A stretch of DNA of 6,774 bases from Candidatus Doudnabacteria bacterium (GTDB lineage Bacteria > Patescibacteriota > Doudnabacteria > UBA920), in assembly GCA_016788805.1 (NCBI GenBank), contig JAEUSE010000052.1:1-6774 (forward strand), in the 5' to 3' direction. This document shows, one piece after another, positions 1-5,510 of the stretch (position 1 is its first letter; every line of letters starts with the position of its first letter). Position numbers and translations under genes: made by a program. The notes beneath the pieces are model-generated. The model did no database searches. It worked only from the letters and a program-made list of their open reading frames with translations, and had not been told where the DNA came from.

Positions 1-1
1 A

Positions 2-376
2 GAGTATGCTCGCGCGTTACTTTTGGCAGTCCAAGAATCACGCCCGGAAGATTATGAACTTATTATTGAAAACTTAGTGGCGTTGTTGAGCAAAAATGGC
101 GACCTGGAAAAGTTGTCCGAGATTACGGCCGAGTTTGAACATTTGTTGAAGAACGAACAGATGCCGACGCAGGTACAATCTACTTTTGCCCGGGAAGTTA
201 CTCGGAATAAAGTAATACTCGACGAGCTGAATGCCCTCGCCGGCGCGCGCTTAGAGGTTCGCAGCCAAGTGGACGATGAGTTGGTGGGCGGCATGGTATT
301 GCGAGTTGACGATACGCTGGTGGATGCAAGCGTTAAAAGTCAACTTGAGAGGATGAAAAATGAATTGTCGAGTTAA
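2..376 (+). CDS. atpH: F1F0 ATP synthase subunit delta, 5'-truncated by window edge
   Basis: Delta links the F1 head to the peripheral stalk (b subunits) of ATP synthase at the cytoplasmic membrane face. The frame is open to the window edge, and its first residues (EYARALLLAV) match the helix-1 'YA-x-AL' signature of delta. I therefore read it as partial rather than starting at the TTG at 23; only a few N-terminal residues should be missing. The C-terminal part is typical: a helix, then DDELVGGMVLRVDDTLVDAS and a final LERMKNEL helix, matching the family's 'GG-x-V-x-RVGD-x-V-DGS-V-x-x-x-LE' ending (the GG is at 287-292). The visible length is 124 residues against about 175-180 normally. The shortfall appears internal, after helix 1, so most of the N-terminal six-helix bundle seems to be missing. 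It is followed by atpA after a 52-nt spacer. The identity is fairly sure from the C-terminus plus operon position. Confidence 0.88.
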   Translation, partial: EYARALLLAVQESRPEDYELIIENLVALLSKNGDLEKLSEITAEFEHLLKNEQMPTQVQSTFAREVTRNKVILDELNALAGARLEVRSQVDDELVGGMVLRVDDTLVDASVKSQLERMKNELSS

Positions 377-428
377 GGAATTGTAGAACTATTTCTCGTT
401 GCAAAATCTAATCAGAATCTTAACGATT

Positions 429-1925
429 ATGGACTCAACTCAAATACTAGATCAACTAAAAAGCAAACTTGCAAGCGTAAGTACCGACCCACAGGTGAAC
501 CAGGTTGGCACGGTTTTGGAAGTGGGCGACGGTATTGCTCGCATGAGCGGCCTTGGGCAAGTAGCGAGTATGGAAATGCTCGATTTCGGTAACGGCGTGA
601 CCGGTGTGGCTTTGAATTTGGAAGAGCGCAGCGTGGGCGCCATTCTGTTGGGCGATTACTTAAAGGTCAAGCAGGGTGACACGGTAAAGGCGACGGGTAA
701 GATCCTTTCCGTTCCGGTGGCAAACTCGTTGGTGGGCCGGGTTGTATCCGCTTTGGGTGAGCCAAAAGACGGTCGGGGTCCCATTCAGGCAGAAAAATTT
801 TATCCGGTAGAAAAAATTGCTCCCGGCGTGATTACTCGTCAGTCAGTCAAGCAGCCGGTGCAAACCGGTATTAAGGCTATTGACGCGCTTATTCCTATCG
901 GCCGCGGACAGCGCGAACTTATAATTGGTGACCGACAAACCGGCAAAACGGCTGTAGCTATAGATACTATTTTGAATCAGCATGACCAGAGCATGATTTG
1001 TATCTATGTGGCCATCGGTCAAAAAGAAAGCAAAGTTGCAAAAATTATTGCCGAGCTCACTGAGCGCGGGGCGATGGACTATACCATTGTGGTATCTGCG
1101 GCAGCGTCGGAACCGGCCGCTCTGCAGTTCTTGGCACCGTACGCCGGGTGCGCGATGGGTGAGTTTTTTATGGATCAGGGTAAAGATGTGCTTATTGTGT
1201 ACGATGACCTTTCCAAGCAAGCCGTGGCCTACCGGGAAATTTCTTTACTCTTACGTCGTCCGCCGGGTCGTGAAGCCTATCCCGGAGATGTGTTTTATCT
1301 CCACTCCCGTCTACTTGAGCGTGCGGCAAAACTGAACGCCGATTATGGCGGCGGGTCGTTAACCGCGTTGCCGATTATTGAAACCCAGGCCGGAGATATT
1401 TCCGCTTACATTCCGACCAATGTTATTTCCATTACCGACGGGCAAATTTTCTTAGAAGCAGATTTGTTTTACAAGGGGGTGAGACCGGCGTTAAACGTGG
1501 GTACTTCCGTGTCCCGCGTGGGCTCCTCCGCGCAAACCAAAGCCATGAAAAAGGTGGCGGGTAAACTTAAACTTTCTTTGGCCCAGTTTCGTGAGTTGGA
1601 AAGTTTTGCGCAGTTTGGCTCCGATTTAGACGAAGCAACCCGGAAAGCGCTCGACACCGGCCGCCGTATGACCGAAGTGCTTAAACAGCCACAGTACTCT
1701 CCGGTATCGTTGGAAAAACAGGTCGTCATTTTGTACGCTACTAACAACGGGTATTTAGATGACGTCGCGGTAGATAAAGTAAGCGAGTGGGAACGGGAGT
1801 TTCTAGAGTTTATGGAAGGTCAGGGTCGAGAAGTAATGAAAGCTATCCGTGAGGCTAAGGAACTAACTGAAGACACCGAGGCAAAGCTAAAAGAAGCGAT
1901 TACTAATTTTAAGCAAACGAATTAG
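429..1925 (+). CDS. atpA: F1F0 ATP synthase subunit alpha
   Basis: Alpha is the non-catalytic nucleotide-binding subunit of the alpha3-beta3 head. The product is 498 aa, close to the usual 500-513. The N-terminal beta-barrel (about residues 25-95, GTVLEVGDGIARMSGLG) is followed by the RecA-like domain. Walker A is GDRQTGKT at residues 167-174 (Lys173), and Walker B is VLIVYDD with Asp259/Asp260. The conserved VSRVGSSAQTKAMK segment carries Arg363, the equivalent of the arginine finger completing the beta active site. A helical C-terminal domain follows. I chose the ATG at 429 because MDSTQILDQLKSKL matches the family N-terminus; the in-frame TTG at 399 would add ten unrelated residues. There is no clear Shine-Dalgarno upstream of either start. 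The stop is TAG at 1923-1925, and atpG starts 57 nt later. No key residue is missing. Confidence 0.98.
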   Translation: MDSTQILDQLKSKLASVSTDPQVNQVGTVLEVGDGIARMSGLGQVASMEMLDFGNGVTGVALNLEERSVGAILLGDYLKVKQGDTVKATGKILSVPVANSLVGRVVSALGEPKDGRGPIQAEKFYPVEKIAPGVITRQSVKQPVQTGIKAIDALIPIGRGQRELIIGDRQTGKTAVAIDTILNQHDQSMICIYVAIGQKESKVAKIIAELTERGAMDYTIVVSAAASEPAALQFLAPYAGCAMGEFFMDQGKDVLIVYDDLSKQAVAYREISLLLRRPPGREAYPGDVFYLHSRLLERAAKLNADYGGGSLTALPIIETQAGDISAYIPTNVISITDGQIFLEADLFYKGVRPALNVGTSVSRVGSSAQTKAMKKVAGKLKLSLAQFRELESFAQFGSDLDEATRKALDTGRRMTEVLKQPQYSPVSLEKQVVILYATNNGYLDDVAVDKVSEWEREFLEFMEGQGREVMKAIREAKELTEDTEAKLKEAITNFKQTN

Positions 1926-1973
1926 CTTTTTGCAATTTAGCATTTAGCTGATAGCTAATTTACTAGCTGCTAA
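1921..1973 (+). repeat. AGC/TAGCT-rich palindromic spacer repeat between atpA and atpG
   Basis: The 57-nt spacer contains iterated TTAGC/AGCT units at 1937-1941, 1944-1949, 1953-1958, 1965-1968 and 1968-1973 (the last inverted). TTAGCT (1944-1949) and AGCTAA (1953-1958) form a perfect inverted pair around a 3-nt gap. The TAG stop of atpA lies in the first ATTAGC unit. No promoter, terminator T-run or Shine-Dalgarno site is evident. It may be a copy of a dispersed intergenic repeat or just local simple-sequence drift; the window alone cannot decide. Confidence 0.55.
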
Positions 1974-1982
1974 CAACTTACC

Positions 1983-2933
1983 ATGGCATCCACACAAGAG
2001 CTAACCCGCAGAATTAAATCTGTTAAATCGACCCGTAAAGTAACGCGGGCAATGCAGATGGTGTCCGCAGCGAAAATGCGCAAGAGCCAGGCTGCTACTC
2101 TGGCAAGTCGCAGCTATGCGGACTTGGCTTGGGGAATGCTGCATTCGCTATCCATAGATTCAGGAAACGTGAGTGACGAGATTGCCGAGAGCGCGCTGTC
2201 CAGTTTACTGGCGGCAAAGCCCCAGGCTGCGCGCGTGGCTGTGGTGGTTATCTCTACAAATCGAGGACTGGTAGGTAGTTTTAATGCTAACCTGTTTAGT
2301 AAGCTGAGAAGTCTGGAGCAGACAGTTGGCACTGACAATATTGACTATATAGTAATGGGTAAAAAGGCGGCAGAAATGGCCGCGCGCCTCAGGAGACATT
2401 TAGTTGCGGATTTTAGCAAGCCGGATACTGTGCCGGACAGTAGTATTATTCAGCCTATAGCGCGTGTCCTCACGCAAGGGTTTGCCGAAGGGACGTACAA
2501 AAGCGCATTTGTGGTGTACAACAAATTTGTGTCTACGCTCGTTTCTGAACCGCGAGTACAGCAACTCTTACCGTTTATGCGGCCTCAGGGCGCAGGAGAT
2601 TCATACGCCCAAGAACAGGGGGCAGGTACTGAGACCCGGGCTGCGCAAGCCTCATTAAACTCAAAAGTGGAATATGAGTTCGAGCCTACCCCTGAATCGG
2701 TGTTGGAGCATCTATTGCCTCGAATTCTAGAAAGCCAAATGTATCAAACAGTTTTAGAAAGCGATGCCGCCGAACATAGTAGCCGCATGATTATGATGAA
2801 GAATGCCACAGAGAGTGCGGGTGATATTATATCAGACTTAACCCTTACCTTTAACCAACTACGACAGAATAAGATCACTACGGAGTTGAGTGAAATTACC
2901 GCTGGTAAAATAGCTTTAGAAAACTCGAATTAA
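1983..2933 (+). CDS. atpG: F1F0 ATP synthase subunit gamma
   Basis: Gamma is the central rotor shaft that couples ring rotation to conformational changes in the beta subunits. The N-terminal helix (MASTQELTRRIKSVKSTRKV, then TRAMQMVSAAKMRK) and the C-terminal helix (SSRMIMMKNATESAGDII, then LRQNKITTELSEITAGKIAL) form the rotor coiled coil and are both well conserved. The middle NRGLVGSFNANLF segment matches the family's 'RGLCG-x-x-N' start of the Rossmann-like domain. At 316 aa the protein is longer than the usual 285-290. Much of the excess is a Gly/Ala/Gln/Glu-rich low-complexity insert at about residues 201-228, just before the conserved YEFEPTPESVLEHLLPR. The start ATG is fixed by the N-terminal match; no Shine-Dalgarno is visible. 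It lies 57 nt after atpA and 73 nt before atpD. Confidence 0.97.
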   Translation: MASTQELTRRIKSVKSTRKVTRAMQMVSAAKMRKSQAATLASRSYADLAWGMLHSLSIDSGNVSDEIAESALSSLLAAKPQAARVAVVVISTNRGLVGSFNANLFSKLRSLEQTVGTDNIDYIVMGKKAAEMAARLRRHLVADFSKPDTVPDSSIIQPIARVLTQGFAEGTYKSAFVVYNKFVSTLVSEPRVQQLLPFMRPQGAGDSYAQEQGAGTETRAAQASLNSKVEYEFEPTPESVLEHLLPRILESQMYQTVLESDAAEHSSRMIMMKNATESAGDIISDLTLTFNQLRQNKITTELSEITAGKIALENSN

Positions 2934-2982
2934 GAATTAAGAATCTGGAATTACGTAATTCATAATTCATGCTTCGTAATTC
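2927..2982 (+). repeat. GAATTA-type palindromic spacer repeat between atpG and atpD
   Basis: Two exact GAATTAA units sit in tandem at 2927-2933 and 2934-2940; the first contains the atpG stop codon. A perfect 14-bp palindrome, GAATTACGTAATTC, follows at 2948-2961, then further ATAATTC and CGTAATTC (2975-2982) units. CGTAATTC can also pair with GAATTACG (2948-2955), giving alternative hairpins. There is no T-run suggesting a terminator. From memory, GAATTATGAATTA-like strings recur in intergenic DNA of some bacterial groups, including CPR genomes and cyanobacteria, so this may be one copy of a dispersed family. No function can be assigned from the window. Confidence 0.65.
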
Positions 2983-3006
2983 GAGAATGTTTGTAATAAG
3001 ATTTAT

Positions 3007-4407
3007 ATGGAAAAGAGCAAGAAGAAAGTTACAACGGAGAGCGCGGGGGTGGTGACCCAAGTCATTGGGCCGGTAGTTGATGTACGGTTTTCCGAAGGTG
3101 TGCCAAATATTTACGCGGCAATCGAGGTAACGTTTAATGACACGACGCTGACGCTTGAGGTGCAGCAGCAACTCAAGAATAATACCGTCCGCACCATTGC
3201 CATGTCCTCAACCGATGGTTTAAAACGAGGTATGGAAGCGCGGGTAATAAGTACCGGAATAGAAGTTCCTGTAGGCGAGGTGACCTTGGGCCGCATGTTT
3301 AATGTGTTGGGTGAGCCGATAGATGGCAAACCATTAGACCAGGCTTTGGTAAAAGCGCGCTATCCTATCCATCGACCTGCTCCATTGCTTACCGAGCAGT
3401 CCACCCGGAGTGAGGTTTTGGAAACGGGTATTAAGGTTATTGACCTCATTTGTCCTATTCTCAAAGGTGGTAAAGTAGGTTTGTTCGGCGGTGCGGGCGT
3501 AGGTAAGACAGTAGTTATTCAAGAGCTGATTAACAACATTGCCAAAGCGCATGGCGGTCTTTCGGTGTTTGCCGGTGTAGGGGAACGTACCCGGGAGGGG
3601 AATGACTTGTACCACGAAATGAAAGAGTCGGGTGTTATCGACAAAATGAGCATGGTGTTCGGCCAAATGAACGAGCCGCCGGGCGCGCGTGCGCGTGTCG
3701 CGCTTTCTGGGTTGGCAATGGCCGAGTACTTCCGCGACGCCAGCAAAGCCGATATTCTGCTCTTCGTGGATAATATTTTCCGCTTTACGCAAGCCGGAAG
3801 TGAAGTATCCGCTTTGTTGGGTCGCATTCCTAGCGCGGTAGGGTATCAACCGACTTTGGCTACGGAAATGGGTGAACTACAGGAGCGTATAACTTCTACC
3901 AAAGAAGGTTCTATTACCTCTGTGCAGGCTGTGTACGTACCGGCAGACGACTTAACCGATCCGGCTCCGGCTACGACTTTTGCTCATTTGGACTCCACTG
4001 TGGTGCTTTCCCGTGCGTTGTCTGAGTTGGCTATTTACCCGGCGGTAGATCCGCTTGATTCAACTTCAACCATCTTGGACGCGCACATTGTCGGTCAAGA
4101 ACACTATGACACTGCCCGTGCCGTGCAGAAAACATTGCAACGATATAGAGAGTTGCAAGATATTATTGCCATTCTCGGTATGGAAGAATTGCCCGAGGAA
4201 GACAAAGTGACTGTGGCCCGCGCCCGCAAAATCCAACGCTTTTTGAGTCAGCCATTCTTTGTGGCCGAAATATTTACCGGTAGCCCGGGGCAGTATGTGT
4301 CCTTAGCCGATACCATCCGCGGGTTTAAGAAAATATTAAGCGGCGAGCTTGATCACTTGCCCGAGCAGGCGTTCTACATGAAAGGAACAATAGACCAAGT
4401 ACAATAA
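3007..4407 (+). CDS. atpD: F1F0 ATP synthase subunit beta (catalytic)
   Basis: Beta carries the three catalytic sites for ATP synthesis or hydrolysis. The product is 466 aa, the usual size. An N-terminal basic stretch (MEKSKKK) precedes the beta-barrel starting at GVVTQVIGPVVDVRF. Walker A is GGAGVGKT at residues 161-168 (Lys167). The catalytic GERTREGNDLY segment has Glu193 and Arg194, equivalent to E. coli Glu181/Arg182. Walker B is ILLFVDNIFRF, followed by the conserved SALLGRIPSAVGYQPTLATE. The C-terminal torque loop, DELSEED in E. coli, reads EELPEED at residues 393-399. The C-terminus stops at GTIDQVQ, slightly shorter than many homologues. The ATG start fits the family; only a weak ATAAG lies upstream. 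It follows atpG by 73 nt and precedes atpC by 110 nt. All catalytic residues are present. Confidence 0.98.
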   Translation: MEKSKKKVTTESAGVVTQVIGPVVDVRFSEGVPNIYAAIEVTFNDTTLTLEVQQQLKNNTVRTIAMSSTDGLKRGMEARVISTGIEVPVGEVTLGRMFNVLGEPIDGKPLDQALVKARYPIHRPAPLLTEQSTRSEVLETGIKVIDLICPILKGGKVGLFGGAGVGKTVVIQELINNIAKAHGGLSVFAGVGERTREGNDLYHEMKESGVIDKMSMVFGQMNEPPGARARVALSGLAMAEYFRDASKADILLFVDNIFRFTQAGSEVSALLGRIPSAVGYQPTLATEMGELQERITSTKEGSITSVQAVYVPADDLTDPAPATTFAHLDSTVVLSRALSELAIYPAVDPLDSTSTILDAHIVGQEHYDTARAVQKTLQRYRELQDIIAILGMEELPEEDKVTVARARKIQRFLSQPFFVAEIFTGSPGQYVSLADTIRGFKKILSGELDHLPEQAFYMKGTIDQVQ

Positions 4408-4408
4408 A

Positions 4409-4512
4409 CCACAGATGCACAGATTTCACGGATAACTCAGATTTTCACCATGTGTATTGTTGCCAGTTCCTAGTCTGCGATATTAGCGTTATCCGTTTAT
4501 CCGCGGTGAAAT
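4409..4512 (+). repeat. Imperfect inverted repeat spanning the atpD-atpC spacer
   Basis: The left arm ATTTCACGGATAAC (4423-4436) is complementary to TTATCCG plus TGAAAT in the right arm (4497-4512), with three extra bases (CGG) in between. A second GTTATCCG (4488-4495) offers an alternative pairing. Flanking CACAGAT/CAGATTT units (4410-4442) add short direct repeats. The right arm contains GGTGA (4505-4509), the best Shine-Dalgarno candidate for atpC. A folded transcript could therefore pair bases within or next to that site. The family resembles ATCCGTGAAATCTGTG-type strings I recall from many bacterial intergenic regions. Confidence 0.5.
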
Positions 4513-4517
4513 ATATT

Positions 4518-4973
4518 ATGAACTCAATTCATTTTAAATTTGTTACTCCCGAACGTACGTTGTTTGACGGGCAGGCAGAGAGTATTACCTGTATGACCGA
4601 GTTAGGGCAAATAACTGTATTGCCGCATCATGCCCCATTGGTCGCCAAACTTGTACCGGGAGAGATAGTGGTGGTTCAAGAAAACACTACTCAATCGCTC
4701 CATGCCAGCGGGGGTTTTTTGCAGGTAGAACCCGGTAGTCAAGTGATTGCTTTAGCGGATTCCGCGGAGTATGTCGCGGAAATCGACCTCGCCCGCGCGG
4801 AGCAGGCAGTGCAGAAAGCTCGAGAAAGATTGGCTCAGGCGGCTTCTCTCTCTGCTCAAGAATATGCTGTTACGGCGGCTTTGCTGGAACGAAATTTGTC
4901 TCGGACTCGCATTGCTCGCAAGCGTTCCCGCCGACGAACTAATATTACGAGCGAAGGTGTGTTTGAAGAATAG
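4518..4973 (+). CDS. atpC: F1F0 ATP synthase subunit epsilon
   Basis: Epsilon is part of the rotor foot, binding gamma and the c-ring; its C-terminal helices often inhibit ATP hydrolysis. The N-terminal beta-sandwich domain is clear: MNSIHFKFVTPERTLFDGQA, then GQITVLPHHAPLVAKLVPGEI (the family's 'G-x-x-x-VLP-x-HAPL' at residues 30-41) and ASGGFLQVEPGSQVIALAD. A helical C-terminal region follows (LARAEQAVQKARERLAQA, then SAQEYAVTAALLERNL). I chose the ATG at 4518; the longer frame back to 4452 would add 22 residues translated from the repeat-filled spacer that match nothing in the family. GGTGA lies 8 nt upstream. At 151 aa it is somewhat long (usual 130-140), ending in a basic cluster RKRSRRR (134-140) and an acidic tip. 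It is the last gene of the operon; an intrinsic terminator follows. Confidence 0.95.
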   Translation: MNSIHFKFVTPERTLFDGQAESITCMTELGQITVLPHHAPLVAKLVPGEIVVVQENTTQSLHASGGFLQVEPGSQVIALADSAEYVAEIDLARAEQAVQKARERLAQAASLSAQEYAVTAALLERNLSRTRIARKRSRRRTNITSEGVFEE

Positions 4974-4978
4974 ATGAG

Positions 4979-5072
4979 TAGTAATAAGTAATTAGAAAAA
5001 ATCTTTGCGTTGCAAAGATTTTTTTATTGATTCGTTCTTTTCTTATTACTGTTTTTTAATTACTTATTACTA
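4979..5072 (+). repeat. Perfect 16-bp inverted repeat enclosing the atp terminator
   Basis: TAGTAATAAGTAATTA at 4979-4994 and its exact reverse complement at 5057-5072 flank the terminator hairpin and an A/T-rich 30-nt stretch. With a G-U pair and an A/T run the stem could extend inward a few more pairs. A partial extra copy, CTTATTACTG, lies at 5042-5051 next to the matching CTTATTACT inside the right arm. The nested geometry resembles a miniature inverted-repeat element or a simple-repeat spacer like those earlier in the operon. No target-site duplication is evident. Confidence 0.7.
4996..5025 (+). terminator. Intrinsic terminator of the atp operon
   Basis: A perfect 13-bp stem, AAAAAATCTTTGC (4996-5008) with GCAAAGATTTTTT (5012-5024), closes on a 3-nt loop (GTT). 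It ends in a run of seven T. It begins 23 nt after the atpC stop, the right place to end the operon transcript. The matching A-run on the 5' side means it could also work on the opposite strand. The stem is A/T-rich with little G+C, so its strength is uncertain. Confidence 0.8.
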
Positions 5073-5103
5073 TTTTTTTGTAAAAGTTATCAACAATGTA
5101 TGC

Positions 5104-5133
5104 TTGACACTCGAAAATAATAATCGGTATAAT
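5104..5133 (+). promoter_or_regulatory. Consensus sigma-70-type promoter
   Basis: A perfect TTGACA -35 box (5104-5109) and a perfect TATAAT -10 box (5128-5133) are separated by 18 bp. Transcription should start near 5140. It lies directly downstream of the atp terminator and points toward the small basic peptide gene at 5406, leaving a leader of about 265 nt. This is the strongest promoter in the window by match to consensus, suggesting high expression. Confidence 0.85.
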
Positions 5134-5139
5134 TGATGT

Positions 5140-5405
5140 GTAGTACTTTGTACAAACAAATATTTAGAAACAGAATTTATTCCTTCGCATACAAAACTAC
5201 TTTGCATAAAATGTTTTGAATGCAAAAAATAAACGCGAAGGTTGGTGTGAGAGTAGTATCGAACATCAAAGCGTAACCGGTAACACAAAGAAACACAGAA
5301 GCATTTTTAAACTACTACTAACCTTAGTTCTTTATTGAACTAGGCAGTAGAAAAATTAAGGGATGCGCGCAAAAATTAGCACGTATCTCACGGAGACTAG
5401 CACAA
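5140..5405 (+). ncRNA. Long structured leader, or small RNA, upstream of the mini-histone gene
   Basis: No convincing coding region fills this 265-nt stretch, yet it follows a consensus promoter. Visible pairings include CCTTCGC (5182-5188) with GCGAAGG (5235-5241), enclosing a hairpin TTTGCAT (5201-5207) / ATGCAAA (5220-5226). A second stem-loop pairs CTACT and CCTTAGTTC (5315-5330) with GAACTAGG and AGTAG (5337-5350), with a one-base bulge and a TTTATT loop. AGTAGT (5252-5257) could alternatively pair with ACTACT at 5196-5201 or 5311-5319, so mutually exclusive folds are possible. I saw no signature of tmRNA, RNase P, SRP RNA, 5S rRNA or tRNA. It may be a regulatory 5' UTR or an independent RNA; the window does not decide. 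Confidence 0.45.
5392..5395 (+). promoter_or_regulatory. Shine-Dalgarno site for the mini-histone gene
   Basis: GGAG lies 10 nt before the ATG at 5406. It is one of only two recognisable ribosome binding sites in this window (the other being GGTGA before atpC). It supports 5406 over the out-of-frame upstream ATG at 5363, whose purine run (AAGGG) abuts the start codon with no spacer. Confidence 0.6.
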
Positions 5406-5483
5406 ATGGCAGCAAAGAAAAAAGCCGCAAAAAAGACCGGCAAAAAGAAAGCTACCAAGAAGACCGCTAAGAAGCGCCTCTAA
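5406..5483 (+). CDS. Tiny lysine/alanine-rich histone H1-like peptide
   Basis: The frame encodes 25 residues starting MAAKKKAAKKTGKKK and ending AKKRL. It has 12 Lys, 6 Ala, 3 Thr and one Arg, with no acidic or aromatic residue. Such AAKKK/TAKK repeats resemble the C-terminal tails of eukaryotic histone H1 and bacterial Hc1/AlgP-like proteins, so a nucleic-acid-binding or nucleoid-compacting role is plausible but not shown. I believe similar very short peptides occur in CPR genomes. Support for its reality: an upstream consensus promoter, a well-placed GGAG, and an intrinsic terminator 27 nt after the TAA stop. Against it, length alone gives little statistical support, and Lys-rich strings arise easily in A-rich DNA. 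The GCN alanine and ACC threonine codons between AAA/AAG codons argue against simple poly-A drift. Confidence 0.65.
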   Translation: MAAKKKAAKKTGKKKATKKTAKKRL

Positions 5484-5490
5484 TTGGAGC

Positions 5491-5506
5491 CAGCTCTTCG
5501 GAGCTG
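5491..5506 (+). other. UUCG-capped hairpin after the mini-histone gene
   Basis: CAGCTC (5491-5496) and GAGCTG (5501-5506) form a perfect 6-bp stem closed by a stable TTCG tetraloop, 7 nt after the stop codon. No T-run follows, so it is not itself a typical terminator. It stands 4 nt before a second hairpin with the same loop and may protect the mRNA 3' end or assist termination. Confidence 0.6.
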
Positions 5507-5510
5507 CATG

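Noticed and set aside
399..428. TTG start extending atpA by ten residues
   Set aside because: The added residues do not match alpha subunits, and the ATG at 429 gives the expected N-terminus.
843..1220. 125-residue open frame on the minus strand within atpA
   Set aside because: It is antisense to the conserved nucleotide-binding domain of alpha and shows no protein-like motif.
3334..3849. 171-residue open frame on the minus strand within atpD
   Set aside because: It lies entirely opposite the strongly conserved beta catalytic domain, has no ribosome binding site or recognisable motif, and is explained by codon constraints of atpD.
4452..4517. Upstream ATG extending atpC by 22 residues
   Set aside because: The extension translates the repeat-filled spacer; epsilon homologues begin at the residue encoded near 4518.
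2927..5072. CRISPR array
   Set aside because: The spacer repeats are short, palindromic and differ from junction to junction; there are no regularly spaced identical repeats with unique spacers and no cas genes.
5087..5095. TTATCAACA, one mismatch from the DnaA box TTATCCACA
   Set aside because: It is a single box just upstream of a promoter, with no cluster of boxes and no dnaA or dnaN nearby, so there is no support for an origin.
5070..5288. 72-residue minus-strand open frame opposite the leader region
   Set aside because: It overlaps the + strand promoter and structured leader, has no ribosome binding site, and its composition is not protein-like.
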